DNA of 64,000 bases from CAXXOK01 sp963674895 (GCA_963674895.2 CAXXCY010000003.1:806001-870000); one strand, 5' to 3'; shown: positions 49,706 through 59,361, numbered from the stretch's first letter. Program-made: numbers and translations. Notes: generated from the sequence alone by a model not told the origin.

Positions 49706-50749
49706 TTAGCCGGCGTTGCCGTCCATCAACGCGTCGACCAGCTTGATTGCCTTGGTCAGCCGCTGCTCGTAATTGCCGCTCAGGATAACGAGCTTATCGC
49801 CGAACCCGTTCTCCTTGTACATGGAGAGCAGCCGCCCGCTCAATTCCTTGCGCCGTTCCTGATCGCCGTTGAGACGCTGGCCGTCGTCCACCCAGCGCAC
49901 ATCGGGCAACAGGAACAGCACCATATCGTAGCGGGCAGGATCGATATAGGCTTCCACCAGTTCGTTTCGGTTGCCCAAAAACAATTCGCTGAAATAATCG
50001 GTATAGGTGGCGTCCGTATCGAAGAAGCAGACCCGGTTCGCGGAACGCAGCGCGTGATAATCCTGCTCGTACTGGAGATGCGCGATCCGGCCGAAATCCG
50101 TATCGGTGAAAACCGTCTCGTCGTTGCCAAGATAATCCCGAGCGTAGTACCGGCCGACTTCCTCCGACCAGGACGTGTTGTACAGTTTCGCCAGGCACTT
50201 GGTCAGCGTCGTCTTGCCGCAGCTTTCCGTGCCCGCAATCAGCACCTTCTTGGCAAAGAACGGCCTGGCCGAGCCGAGGATATAATCCCAGTTCCCCAGG
50301 ATATTGTGCCGGATATCCGTGGCTGAAATCGGATAACGGGTCCGTTTGGGATCGAAAATCTCCACTTCGGACTCGGGAAAATACTGCCGGAGCATGTCCC
50401 GGAATTTTTCGTCTCCCGCAAAAAACGCATCGATCCTCTCGGGCACCACGTTGCGCATCTCCCGGCACCACAGCGCCCAGCCGGACGGGTAGCGCGGAAT
50501 GGTGTTTTCATTGAGAACCCGCACGACGATATGCTCGATATCCTGTACCTGCTGGGAAATCCATTGCTTGCGTAGCTGGTAAGTAATAGTCGGCAAACCC
50601 GCCTGCCGGCAGATATCGATGGTTTCCTGCTCGTTGTCGGAAATGACCACGATCAGCTTCCGGCACTTGGTGGACGCCTCAACGATCTGGTACAGGTGTC
50701 CCCTGTGCGGCGGGCAGAAGCGGCCGAAATATACGCCAACCTGATACAT
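49706..50749 (-). CDS. nadR: NadR-type bifunctional NMN adenylyltransferase / ribosylnicotinamide kinase
   Basis: A 347-residue protein without the DNA-binding domain of E. coli NadR. The N-terminal nucleotidyltransferase has YFGRFCPPHRGHLYQI (intact HxGH) and ISATDIR. The C-terminal P-loop kinase has AGTESCGKTTLTKCLAKLY (~170-188), SEEVGRYYARDYLG and FFDTDATYTDYF. It salvages nicotinamide riboside to NAD. The intact HxGH motif contrasts with the altered NadD at 18085. GGGAGG precedes the ATG, and a TATACT promoter lies just upstream. Confidence 0.9.
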   Translation of the reverse strand: MYQVGVYFGRFCPPHRGHLYQIVEASTKCRKLIVVISDNEQETIDICRQAGLPTITYQLRKQWISQQVQDIEHIVVRVLNENTIPRYPSGWALWCREMRNVVPERIDAFFAGDEKFRDMLRQYFPESEVEIFDPKRTRYPISATDIRHNILGNWDYILGSARPFFAKKVLIAGTESCGKTTLTKCLAKLYNTSWSEEVGRYYARDYLGNDETVFTDTDFGRIAHLQYEQDYHALRSANRVCFFDTDATYTDYFSELFLGNRNELVEAYIDPARYDMVLFLLPDVRWVDDGQRLNGDQERRKELSGRLLSMYKENGFGDKLVILSGNYEQRLTKAIKLVDALMDGNAG

Positions 50750-50780
50750 GCAAGTCCTCCCTTGACGATAGGCTGTTTTC

Positions 50781-50809
50781 AGTATATCCGGTTTTCAGCG
50801 CTTGCACAA
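50781..50809 (-). promoter_or_regulatory. Promoter of nadR
   Basis: Minus-strand TTGTGC (50804-50809) and TATACT (50781-50786) are 17 bases apart in the 73-base gap after the dehydrogenase gene. Confidence 0.55.
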
Positions 50810-50822
50810 GAAGGCGATCTTT

Positions 50823-52103
50823 TTACGAAATCCGGTATTGTTCCGCGTTGAGCTGCGGGGCGTGCTCGAGCAGGTATTTCTCGGCGTCCGCGTTCCAAAG
50901 CCCGCCGGTCCGGCCGCAAAGCCTGGCGAGTTCTGCAAACATGGGGTCTGTCTTCCCTTTTTCCCCGAAATCCGCAATTGCGGTCAGCGGCAGGCTGATA
51001 TGCGTGTATATCAGCTTTTTGCCGCCAGGAATATTCGGAAGATTGAGGATAGTGTCCGCGGCCGCGTCAATCCCTCCGATATGCGTGACAAGAATAGCCG
51101 GTGTGATTTTGTTTTCCCCTGCCATTTTCAAGGCTTCCCGCATGTCGTCGGTATTCCCGCCGGATGTCCCGACCACATGGGTCGCGTTATAATGCACGTT
51201 GTAGAAGTTGAACGGCGCGGTGAGCGCCGGATTGGACGGCCCGGCGAAGAAATTCAGACAGCCGTCGTGGCCCAGTATTTCGTCGCCCTGCTGGATTACC
51301 GCGGGGACGGGCGCAAGGATGAACACCTCGTCGTATCCGTCGGCGCCTGAAATCTTTTTCAATTCCGCAACAGGGTCCTGCATGCCTTTGGTGTTGAGAT
51401 AAATCAATTCCACCCCGTGCTTTGCGGCTTCCTGCGGGGATAAGATTTCCTTCGCGTTCGCAAGGCGGGTATCGTCGATATCCGTGACGACGATTTTGCT
51501 GGAATGCCGCTCACGGTGCACCATATAATCGATCATCGCCAGGCCCATGGGACCCGCTCCGGCCAGAATTGCGGAAACGCCGCCCTCCTTGATGTCCATC
51601 GCGTGCGTATACTCGCCAAGCGTCGTGTGATAGCAGGCGTGCACCGCGCCGATCACGCAGGAAAGCGGTTCGGACAGGGAGGCGGAAAAGAACGCGTCTC
51701 CCGTAAAGGGCAGAACGTTGCCCAGCTCGATATACATCGAGGGAATGATCGCGTAGGTCGTGTCACCGCCGATGTACGGGAAGGTATAGCCGGCAGCGAT
51801 GTAGGTTCCCCGCATCGCGGGCTGGAGGGAAACGCGGTCCCCCTTGCGGTACTCCTTTTGCCATTTGGCGCCGACCTCGACGATCTCCGCGGAAAACTCG
51901 TGCCCCACGATCACGGGGTTATCCGCCACGTCGTCCGGGACCCGTTTGTGCTCGCTGCCCTGCAGGGCTGCCTTGTAGGTTGACATGCAGATACTGTCGG
52001 AAACCATTTTGATGAGGATTTCATCGTCCTGAATGGGCGGAAGTTCAAAACTCTCCAGCCTGAGATCCTTTTTTCCATATAGCCTGAGCGCCGTTGTAAG
52101 CAT
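50823..52103 (-). CDS. Zinc-dependent MDR alcohol dehydrogenase, sorbose-1-phosphate-reductase-like
   Basis: A medium-chain dehydrogenase of ~426 residues. It shows LRLYGKKDLRLESFELPPI, the GHE motif in VIVGHEFSAEIVEVGAKW, a Rossmann loop ILAGAGPMGLAMIDYMVH near residue 190, and VTDIDDTRLANAKEI. Its length and extra C-terminal part resemble the SorE group (L-sorbose-1-phosphate reductase) and plant-type sorbitol dehydrogenases. I prefer ATG 52103 (AAAGGA at good spacing); ATG 52112 overlaps the upstream stop as ATGA. The physiological polyol or ketose phosphate is unknown. Confidence 0.82.
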   Translation of the reverse strand: MLTTALRLYGKKDLRLESFELPPIQDDEILIKMVSDSICMSTYKAALQGSEHKRVPDDVADNPVIVGHEFSAEIVEVGAKWQKEYRKGDRVSLQPAMRGTYIAAGYTFPYIGGDTTYAIIPSMYIELGNVLPFTGDAFFSASLSEPLSCVIGAVHACYHTTLGEYTHAMDIKEGGVSAILAGAGPMGLAMIDYMVHRERHSSKIVVTDIDDTRLANAKEILSPQEAAKHGVELIYLNTKGMQDPVAELKKISGADGYDEVFILAPVPAVIQQGDEILGHDGCLNFFAGPSNPALTAPFNFYNVHYNATHVVGTSGGNTDDMREALKMAGENKITPAILVTHIGGIDAAADTILNLPNIPGGKKLIYTHISLPLTAIADFGEKGKTDPMFAELARLCGRTGGLWNADAEKYLLEHAPQLNAEQYRIS

Positions 52104-52108
52104 CGGTG

Positions 52109-53371
52109 TCATCCTTTCGTCTGTTGCGCGGCTTTTGCGAAATACGCGATCCGGTCGTAAAGTGATGGAATCCTGTTTACGGTATTTTCGGAAAACATGC
52201 CGTTTTGCAAATCCTCCGAGGCAAGCAGCTCATGGCCGATCAGCGCCCACGCGGCGTCGGTGAGGTGCGCAAATTCCGGCAGGGCAAGCTGCTTGCAGAT
52301 GAAGGACTGGAACGGCGTGTTGATATCCTCGCCGCAGATTTGAAACAGATCGTGCTCGCGGCACAGCTTCATAATCCGCTTGAGCTGCGTGTCCGTATTG
52401 CGGGTCGGCATATAGGTTACGGCGTTGAATTCGATCTGCTTCAGCCATGCGATGAGCTCGTCCAGAAAGCCGTCCTCAAACTCCTGCGTTTTTTTATCGC
52501 CCGTCACGCTCAATCCCACGTCGCCCAGGTAGGCGTAAGCAGAAATCGCGCCGATGGATTTGACGAACGCAACAAATTCGAGTATATGCGGGCATTCGTC
52601 CGTCGCATCGACGTAGAACTTCTCCACGAGATGGCTCTTGAATACGCCCAGCAGACGGTAATCGTAATACGGATCTTCCGTGCTCTTCAGTATTTCCAGT
52701 GTTTTCCCCTGTGCGTCGATACCGTACTGCGCTTTGAGCAGCGCGACGATCGGATCCCCTTTGCCGGAAAGCGCAATCGCCTTGCGCGACAGCGCGTAGA
52801 GGATATGCCGCTCCGTCACCGATCCGCCGTCATGCGAACAGCTCAGCGGAACGATATCGCGGTCGTAGTCCAAATGAAGCGCGGGATCCCCGCACAGCGC
52901 GTTTAGCCGATTCACCATTTTCCGGTTGCGCTGATCCCGTTTCCTCCGGTACGGCGTCAGCCACGCGTCGGCTTTGTCGATGCTTGGATACGGGATGCCG
53001 TGGCAGGCGACGTACGCCACGCCGGTCTGGTCCGGATTGTTGAGCCGTACGTTTGCGAACGGCGTACCCTCCAGCCCGCACCGGCACTCAAAACCGTTGG
53101 TTACGCTGATGCCGATCCGCTTTCCGGCCTCCAGAAATTCCTTCGCGCCCGAAACGGAATCGTGATCCATGATGCCCGCGGTCGCAAGCCCGTTCAGCCA
53201 CGCATGGTACGCGGCAGACGTCGGCGAATACGGCGAAAAGGAGTATGTGGTATGGATATGGTTGTTCACGAAATCCGTCCGTACCGGGATATCCGTCTGG
53301 TTTGAGAGGATGGCGCTTACATTGTCCAGACGTTCCTTCGCAGTTGCTGCGTTCAGGGTGGTGTCGATCAT
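52109..53371 (-). CDS. PHP-domain metal-dependent hydrolase
   Basis: A 420-residue protein with PHP phosphoesterase signatures: NNHIHTTYSFSPYSP (HxH motif I), GIMDHDSVSGAKEF (motif II), a mid-protein VPLSCSHDGGSVTERHILYA and a C-terminal DLFQICGEDINTPFQSF. Many PHP enzymes hydrolyse phosphate esters with two or three metals. Its placement between a sugar-phosphate aldolase and a ketose-phosphate-type dehydrogenase suggests action on a sugar phosphate, but this is inference. AGGAG precedes the ATG. Confidence 0.8.
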   Translation of the reverse strand: MIDTTLNAATAKERLDNVSAILSNQTDIPVRTDFVNNHIHTTYSFSPYSPTSAAYHAWLNGLATAGIMDHDSVSGAKEFLEAGKRIGISVTNGFECRCGLEGTPFANVRLNNPDQTGVAYVACHGIPYPSIDKADAWLTPYRRKRDQRNRKMVNRLNALCGDPALHLDYDRDIVPLSCSHDGGSVTERHILYALSRKAIALSGKGDPIVALLKAQYGIDAQGKTLEILKSTEDPYYDYRLLGVFKSHLVEKFYVDATDECPHILEFVAFVKSIGAISAYAYLGDVGLSVTGDKKTQEFEDGFLDELIAWLKQIEFNAVTYMPTRNTDTQLKRIMKLCREHDLFQICGEDINTPFQSFICKQLALPEFAHLTDAAWALIGHELLASEDLQNGMFSENTVNRIPSLYDRIAYFAKAAQQTKG

Positions 53372-53432
53372 TATGAACTCCTATTGTTTTTATCGATACT
53401 ATTCAGGCAAGCGATGATAAAAGAACGCGCGC

Positions 53433-53540
53433 GCTGGCGATTTGGATTTTTGTCAGGTTGGACCTGGAAAACCCGAAGTAGTATCAGCGCTGCGTCGAGG
53501 GTTTGACAGGCACAAGATGGCGGAAATGCAAATCGCCAGC
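53433..53540. repeat. Long-range inverted repeat in the gap between the PHP and aldolase genes
   Basis: GCTGGCGATTTG (53433-53444) and CAAATCGCCAGC (53529-53540) are perfect 12-bp arms around 84 bases. The flanks also carry near-identical direct repeats (GGATTTTTGTCAGG from 53444, GGGATTTTGTCAGC from 53547). The 195-base gap 53372-53566 has no ORF. It may be a structured leader of the PHP gene or a small REP/MITE-like element. Confidence 0.55.
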
Positions 53541-53566
53541 ACGTGAGGGATTTTGTCAGCGATTGC

Positions 53567-55504
53567 CTAATTAAGCATGACCTGCCCGCCGGTCACCGGC
53601 AGGGCCTGCCCTGTCTCATATTGTTGTTCCACTAGGTAGAAAATGGCTTTGGCAACGTCTTCCTCCAGGCATCCGCGTCCAAGCGGCACCTTGGATTCAT
53701 AGAAGCGGCGCACGTCCTTTACGGTCTTAGCGCCGGGCACCTTGCCCGCGTCCAGATACTGTTTGAACAGACCCTTTTCAGGGTCGCTCCAAAGTGGCCC
53801 GTCCAGCAGGTTGCCGGGACAGACGGCATTCACCTTGATTCCGAAGGGCGCAAGCTCCAGCGCGAAGCTCTGTGTCAGCCCGATGCCGCCGAACTTGCTG
53901 CCGGCGTAGGCGAAGTTCGCCTTGCTGCCTTCCAGGCCGCTCTTGGAGTTGATTTCGATGATATCGGCCATATACGCGGAATCGGCTTCCCGCTCCCGTT
54001 TCATCACAGCCGACGCATATTTGGCGCACAGATAATAACCCGTATAGTTGACCGCCGTTACCTTCTGAAACTGGTCGAGCTTGAGCGTTGCCAGGTCGCC
54101 CGCGATCAGGATACCCGCGCAGGATACCATCACGTCCAGCCCGCCGTATTGCGCCACTGCGCAATCGACCATGGCCTTGACGGACGCTTCATCGGTTACG
54201 TTGGCAGCAACGCCGACGGCAGTACCCTCGCCGTACTCTTCGCAAAGCGACGCCGCGACAGCTTTCGCACCCTGCTCGTTCATATCCGCGATCACGGCAT
54301 ACCCGCCCTGCGCGGCTACGGCGCGGGCTATCCCTTCGCCGAAGCCCTGCGCAGCGCCCGTGACGATGCAGATTTTGCCGTCCATCCGAAGCGGGTTTCC
54401 GGCTGAAAACGCGACCTTCTGCCGGTAGCTTTCGACTTCCCAACGCAGGATAAACTCTATGAAATCGTCTGTCAGCGGCAGCGGCCCGCCGAAGCCTTTC
54501 GAGTAAGCTGCGATTTTAACCGCGTCCAGATACAGCGCGAGCGCCGTGTCCGCTTCCTTCTTGGTTTTTCCCAGCCCGAATACGCCGACGCCGTTCATCA
54601 CGGCGACCTTCGGGGCGTATCCGTTCGCGTCGATAAAGGCGTCATACGCGTTTGAGATGTCGGAGCCCGCTTCCAGTTCCAGCAACGCAGCCTTGCAGTA
54701 GACAATCTGGTCGGGGTTGAAGGGCTTGCGGATATCCTGAAGTGATACGGCCAGAGCCGCCTCGCTGCGGTGGAACACCGCGCAGGCCTTGCCCGTCTCT
54801 TTGCGGCAGAGCATGCGCAGCACAGGCGATGCGGCAAGCGCCTCGGCCGGCGCGGCCTGCGGCGCAAAATCCGGCAGCCTTCCCGCTTTCTGCTCGATCG
54901 TGCTCATGACTAGGTCCATCAGCGTGTCGATCTCATGCACCGTTTCCGCCGCCACGATGACGCCGTGGTTCTGCATGAACAGGATAGCCGGAGCGGTACC
55001 ATGTTTGCTTCTGTAGATCTCAAACAGGTCGTAGCACGTTTTGGCCAGCGTATAGCCCGGCTTGGTCAGCGGTACCCAGACCGCCTGGTCGCCGAACAGT
55101 TCCCCGCAGGCCTTTTCCCCGTTAACCCCGCAGGTGAGGCCGTTGACCAGCGCGGGATGCAGATGCAGCACGAAGGTTTGGGGAAACAGGCCGTGCAGCA
55201 TGCATTCCACGCTCGGCCTGCTCGTTTCGCCCGCAAGGCGGGCGTCCATCATATCGTGCAGGGCCGCGCTCTCGCGCTGTTTATCGTCCGTGGGATACAC
55301 TTTTTGGAACATGGCGGAAATTCTCCCCATGCTCATTTTTACAAACCCGGGCGTTTCGATGTTGGACAGGCGGGTGCCGGACGCTTTCACGTACAGCACG
55401 CCGCCCGTTTTCATGGAGGTATTGCCGCCGCCCGCCAGCACGTAGCGACCGTCGCTTCCGTACTTGTGGGACATCGCAACGAGTTGGTTGATCAATTCCG
55501 TCAT
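53567..55504 (-). CDS. Bifunctional class II aldolase / short-chain dehydrogenase (RhaEW-like)
   Basis: A 645-residue fusion. The N-terminal class II aldolase (~1-380) has GGGNTSMKTGGVLYVKASGT, the zinc motif LHLHPALVNG and the third His in MQNHGVIVAAE. The SDR part (~385-645) has CIVTGAAQGFGEGIARAVA and the YAGSK catalytic motif. In Rhizobium and Bacillus the RhaEW/YuxG type cleaves rhamnulose 1-phosphate and oxidises lactaldehyde. rhaA and rhaB occur 10 kb away, so this could complete rhamnose breakdown, but the operon context suggests a different or broader sugar. GGAGG precedes the ATG. Confidence 0.88.
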   Translation of the reverse strand: MTELINQLVAMSHKYGSDGRYVLAGGGNTSMKTGGVLYVKASGTRLSNIETPGFVKMSMGRISAMFQKVYPTDDKQRESAALHDMMDARLAGETSRPSVECMLHGLFPQTFVLHLHPALVNGLTCGVNGEKACGELFGDQAVWVPLTKPGYTLAKTCYDLFEIYRSKHGTAPAILFMQNHGVIVAAETVHEIDTLMDLVMSTIEQKAGRLPDFAPQAAPAEALAASPVLRMLCRKETGKACAVFHRSEAALAVSLQDIRKPFNPDQIVYCKAALLELEAGSDISNAYDAFIDANGYAPKVAVMNGVGVFGLGKTKKEADTALALYLDAVKIAAYSKGFGGPLPLTDDFIEFILRWEVESYRQKVAFSAGNPLRMDGKICIVTGAAQGFGEGIARAVAAQGGYAVIADMNEQGAKAVAASLCEEYGEGTAVGVAANVTDEASVKAMVDCAVAQYGGLDVMVSCAGILIAGDLATLKLDQFQKVTAVNYTGYYLCAKYASAVMKREREADSAYMADIIEINSKSGLEGSKANFAYAGSKFGGIGLTQSFALELAPFGIKVNAVCPGNLLDGPLWSDPEKGLFKQYLDAGKVPGAKTVKDVRRFYESKVPLGRGCLEEDVAKAIFYLVEQQYETGQALPVTGGQVMLN

Positions 55505-55519
55505 CTCATATCCTCCGGT

Positions 55520-57985
55520 TTACAGGCCGAGGCTTTCGCGGCGCATCTTTTCAAGGGTCTGATAGTTGAACTCGGGCACATATCCCTTGAGAGGCAGGAT
55601 TTTCTGGTGTACCGCGGACAGAATCCAGCTCGGCTGCGGATAGTAGTAATGCTCCAGTTCCGGGCAGGGGCTGATGCCGTTGGACGCGCCGACCACAACG
55701 GGCGGGGCATCCAGATAGCCGAAGCAGAACTCGGTGATGTTGCGGGCGAAATCGTTCATATGGCTGCCGCGCTCGCATGCGTCGGACACCAGCACGATCC
55801 GGCCGGTTTTCTTCACGGATTCGATCACCTTGCCGTAATTAAACGGCACGAGGCTGCGCGCGTCGATCACCTCGGCGGATACGCCGTATTTGGCAAGCTC
55901 CTTTGCGGCTTCCATTACGGGATACAGCGACGCGCCCACGGTCAGGATTGTCAGATCCTGACCTTCGCGCTTCACGTCCGGCTCGCCGATGGGAATCTCG
56001 TAATACCCTTCGGGCACGCCCTCCTTATGGAACTCCTCGCCCTTGTCATAGAGCTTCTGGCTTTCAAAGAATACCACCGGATCGCTTCCAGATAATGCGG
56101 CGTTCATCAAACCCTTGGCGTCATACGGGGTGACGGGGAAGCACACCTTGAGGCCCGGAATGTGGGACACGAGGCTCGTCCAATCCTGCGCGTGCTGCGC
56201 GCCGTACTTGCTGCCGACCGATACGCGCAGCACCACGGGCATACGCAAAGCGCCGGCGCTCATAGCCTGCCACTTGGCAAGCTGGTTGAACACCTCGTCT
56301 CCAGCGCGGCCAAGAAAATCGCAATACATCAGCTCGGGGATTGCGCGGCCGCCCATCAGCGCATAGCCGACGGCGCTGGATACGATAGTGCTTTCGCTGA
56401 TCGGCGAATTGAAGAAACGTTGATACGGCACCGATTCCGTTAAGCCGCCGTATACGCCGAACGCGCCGCCCCAGTCACGGTTGTCTTCGCCGAATGCGAT
56501 CAGCGTGGGATCCTGATAGAATTTACCGATGATGGCCTCGAACAGCGCGTCGCGCACGTTGAACTGCTTGATCTTGCTGATCTCCTTGCCGTCCGCGTCG
56601 AACGCATAGCGCGCCTTCTTTTTGTTCTTCTGCACGCGGCTGTTCTCTTCCAGCGGCTTCAGTACTTCAGGCGTGCAATCGGCGCATTTCTCCACGCGTT
56701 TGTTGGAGAAGTTGAATTCGCGGATGGCGTCGGGGTTCCGTTTTAGGTCCAGACGCGGGGAGAGATCGCCGTCAATGGCGATCTTCATGATCTGCGTGAT
56801 ATCGTCCTTTACGCCTTCCTCGATTTGGACAATCTGATCCTCGGTGGCGACGCCGCAGTCAAGCAGCTCCTGCCGGTAGGTTTTCAGCGCATCCACGGCT
56901 TGCCAGGTTTCGATCTCCTCCTTGGTGCGGTAAGTTGAGGCGTCCGTCGCCGAGTGGCCGACGAAGCGGTAGGTCACCACGTCCAGCAGCACGGGGCCTT
57001 TCCCCTCGTTAAGCACCTTGCGCTTGCGCTTGTAAGCGTCGATCACGGCCAGCGGGTTATACCCGTCCACGCGCTCGGCGTGCATCGCATCGGGATTGAT
57101 GCCCGCGCCGACCCGCGCGAGAATGCCGTACGCCATCGTTTCGCCGTCGGTCTGGCCGCCCATGCCGTAGCCGTTGTTGAACACGTTGAAGATCAGCTTC
57201 AAGCCGCCCTTGTGGGCTTCGTCCCAAAGCTTTCTGAACTGGTCCATCGAGGCGTAGTTGAACGCTTCCCACACGGGGCCGCAGCCCAGCGAGCCGTCGC
57301 CGATGTTGCAGACCACCAGCCCGTCTTCCTGCATAATCTTTTTATACAGCGCCGCGCCCACCGTGATGCCCGCGCTGCCGCCGACGATCGCGTTGTTGGG
57401 ATAAATGCCAAGCGGCGTGAAGAACACGTGCATCGAGTTGCCGAGCCCCTGCGTAAAGCCGTTTTCGCGGCCGAAGAGCTCAGCCATGAACCCGTACAGT
57501 AGAAAGTCCTGCGCCGTACCCTGTACGCTGCTCCGCGAGCGTTTTTCGATGGCACGCAGCGTTTTGCCGCCGTTGAAGTCCTTCATGATTTTCGTCAGAT
57601 CGGCGTCGCCCAGCTGGCGGATGGCGCTGTACCCGCGGGCCAGCACTTCGCCGTGGCTGCGATGCGAGCCGAAGATCGCGTCGTTGAGATCCAGCGTATA
57701 CGCCATGCCGACGGCCGCGGCCTCCTGGCCGGTGTACAGGTGCGCGGGGCCGGAGTAGACGTAGTCCACGCCGTTGTACTGCTTGGTGGTGCGTACGGAA
57801 TAGAGCATGGTCTCAAACTCGCGGATCACCTGCATATCGTGAAAAATGTTGATAAACTGCGCGTCGGTAAAGTTTTTGCGCTCGTCCTTTACGCCTTTCT
57901 GATAGGTATTCAGCGGGATGGATGGAATACGCAGTTCTCCCTTGGCGCGGACAACTTTCGGATCGTAAAATTGACTTTGTGGCAT
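55520..57985 (-). CDS. 2-oxoacid dehydrogenase E1, fused alpha and beta subunits
   Basis: An 821-residue thiamine-dependent decarboxylating E1. The alpha part (~1-430) has HLYTGQEAAAVGMAYTLDL, IFGSHRSHGEVLARG and the thiamine-diphosphate motif GDGSLGCGPVWEAFNYAS (GDG 229-231) with NVFNNGYGM. The beta part (~480-821) has FNVRDALFEAIIGKFYQD, FGEDNRDWGGAFGVYGGL and VSDACERGSHMNDFARNI. Most such enzymes have separate alpha and beta genes. The linker is charged and holds two Cys (KCADCTPEV). It lies between E3 and the aldolase/SDR. The 2-oxoacid (pyruvate, acetoin-like or branched) cannot be read from sequence. Confidence 0.9.
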   Translation of the reverse strand: MPQSQFYDPKVVRAKGELRIPSIPLNTYQKGVKDERKNFTDAQFINIFHDMQVIREFETMLYSVRTTKQYNGVDYVYSGPAHLYTGQEAAAVGMAYTLDLNDAIFGSHRSHGEVLARGYSAIRQLGDADLTKIMKDFNGGKTLRAIEKRSRSSVQGTAQDFLLYGFMAELFGRENGFTQGLGNSMHVFFTPLGIYPNNAIVGGSAGITVGAALYKKIMQEDGLVVCNIGDGSLGCGPVWEAFNYASMDQFRKLWDEAHKGGLKLIFNVFNNGYGMGGQTDGETMAYGILARVGAGINPDAMHAERVDGYNPLAVIDAYKRKRKVLNEGKGPVLLDVVTYRFVGHSATDASTYRTKEEIETWQAVDALKTYRQELLDCGVATEDQIVQIEEGVKDDITQIMKIAIDGDLSPRLDLKRNPDAIREFNFSNKRVEKCADCTPEVLKPLEENSRVQKNKKKARYAFDADGKEISKIKQFNVRDALFEAIIGKFYQDPTLIAFGEDNRDWGGAFGVYGGLTESVPYQRFFNSPISESTIVSSAVGYALMGGRAIPELMYCDFLGRAGDEVFNQLAKWQAMSAGALRMPVVLRVSVGSKYGAQHAQDWTSLVSHIPGLKVCFPVTPYDAKGLMNAALSGSDPVVFFESQKLYDKGEEFHKEGVPEGYYEIPIGEPDVKREGQDLTILTVGASLYPVMEAAKELAKYGVSAEVIDARSLVPFNYGKVIESVKKTGRIVLVSDACERGSHMNDFARNITEFCFGYLDAPPVVVGASNGISPCPELEHYYYPQPSWILSAVHQKILPLKGYVPEFNYQTLEKMRRESLGL

Positions 57986-57996
57986 GTGCGAACCTC

Positions 57997-59361
57997 CTAA
58001 AATATCGTTTCTCTGAAAATCTCACCCACGGTGGGGTGCGGGAATACGATGCGCTGCAAATCATTCGCCCGAAGTTCTTTGCCGATCATCAGCGACGCGC
58101 CGAAAATGATCTCGCTCGCGGGATTGCCGATTATGGAGACGCCGAGAATCTTCCCCGATTTCTCCAGTACCATTTTGAACAGCCCTTCGCCGCCCTCGTT
58201 TTCGGCCATGAAACGGCCCGAGAACGACATGGGTACCTTTTTCTCGATCGCGTCGACGCCCTTTGCCTTCGCGGACGCGAGCGTTTCCCCGCAGCAGGCG
58301 ACCTCGGGATTGGTATAGATTACGGACGGGATGGCCGTGTAATCCATCGTGTCCTTTTTGCCAACCATATGGTTTACGGCGACTTCCGCCTCGCGGTAAG
58401 CGGTGTGCGCCAGCATGCTCCGGCCGTTCACATCTCCAGCCGCGTATACGTTCAGCTCGCTGGTCAGCATGTGTTCGTCGGTCACCGCCGCGCCGCGCTC
58501 CATCGTGATTTGAAGCTTCTCCGCGCCCTTGGGCAGCACGGGGCGGCGGCCGATGCTCACCAGCGCCTTATCGCATGCGAGGACCTCCGTTTTCTCCCCT
58601 TTGGCAACCGTCAACATGCCGTTTTCAAATTTCCTGGCCGTGGTGCCCAGCATGAATACGACGCCCTTTTTCTCGTAAGCGGCTTTGAGCATTTCCGCGA
58701 TTTCCGCGTCGATGGGCCCGCCGACCGTATTAAGCATCTCAACCACCGTAACCGCGCTGCCGGCGGATGCGAAATAGCTCGCCATCTCCAGCCCGATCAC
58801 GCCGCCGCCGACCACGACAAGCGCCTTGGGAATTTCCTGCAAATCAAGAATTTCCCGGTTGGTTAACGCAAAGCCGGACTCGACGCTCTCCCGCAGCCCT
58901 TCGATGGGCGGCAGCACCGGCATGGAACCGGTCGCGATCAGCAGGCGCGCGCCGACATACTCCGTGCCCGCGGCCGCCACGGCAACCCCGCCGTCCACAC
59001 GGCCTTTGATTTCCGCTTCCTCCTGCACCACGGTCACCTTGCCCGCCTTCAGCTGCGCGGCGATGCCCATGGTCAGCTTCTTGACGACCTTCTGCTTCCT
59101 GCGGATGACCGCCGGATGGTCAAGCGCGGCGTTTTCACAGGTAACGCCGTATTTCTCACCGCCGCCTTTGGCATAATCGAAAATCTTGGCGGAGTACAAC
59201 AGCGTTTTGGACGGGATACAGCCTTCGTTCAGGCACACCCCGCCCAGCGCGCGTTTTTCAAACAGCAGTGTGTTCAGGCCCTCGTGCGAGGCGCGTTCTG
59301 CCGCGCGGTAGCCCGCCGGACCGCCGCCCAGGATGATGAGGTCGAAACGATTGTCCGTCAT
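57997..59361 (-). CDS. lpdA: Dihydrolipoamide dehydrogenase (E3)
   Basis: A 454-residue flavoprotein that reoxidises lipoyl groups with NAD. The FAD motif is LIILGGGPAGYRAAERA, the redox-active disulfide is GGVCLNEGCIPSK (Cys43, Cys48), and the NAD-binding motif is VVGGGVIGLEMASYFA. The C-terminal active-site segment IVFPHPTVGEIFRE has the catalytic His and Glu. No fused lipoyl domain. The ATG overlaps the E2 stop by 4 bases, with GGGAGG upstream. Confidence 0.94.
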   Translation of the reverse strand: MTDNRFDLIILGGGPAGYRAAERASHEGLNTLLFEKRALGGVCLNEGCIPSKTLLYSAKIFDYAKGGGEKYGVTCENAALDHPAVIRRKQKVVKKLTMGIAAQLKAGKVTVVQEEAEIKGRVDGGVAVAAAGTEYVGARLLIATGSMPVLPPIEGLRESVESGFALTNREILDLQEIPKALVVVGGGVIGLEMASYFASAGSAVTVVEMLNTVGGPIDAEIAEMLKAAYEKKGVVFMLGTTARKFENGMLTVAKGEKTEVLACDKALVSIGRRPVLPKGAEKLQITMERGAAVTDEHMLTSELNVYAAGDVNGRSMLAHTAYREAEVAVNHMVGKKDTMDYTAIPSVIYTNPEVACCGETLASAKAKGVDAIEKKVPMSFSGRFMAENEGGEGLFKMVLEKSGKILGVSIIGNPASEIIFGASLMIGKELRANDLQRIVFPHPTVGEIFRETIF

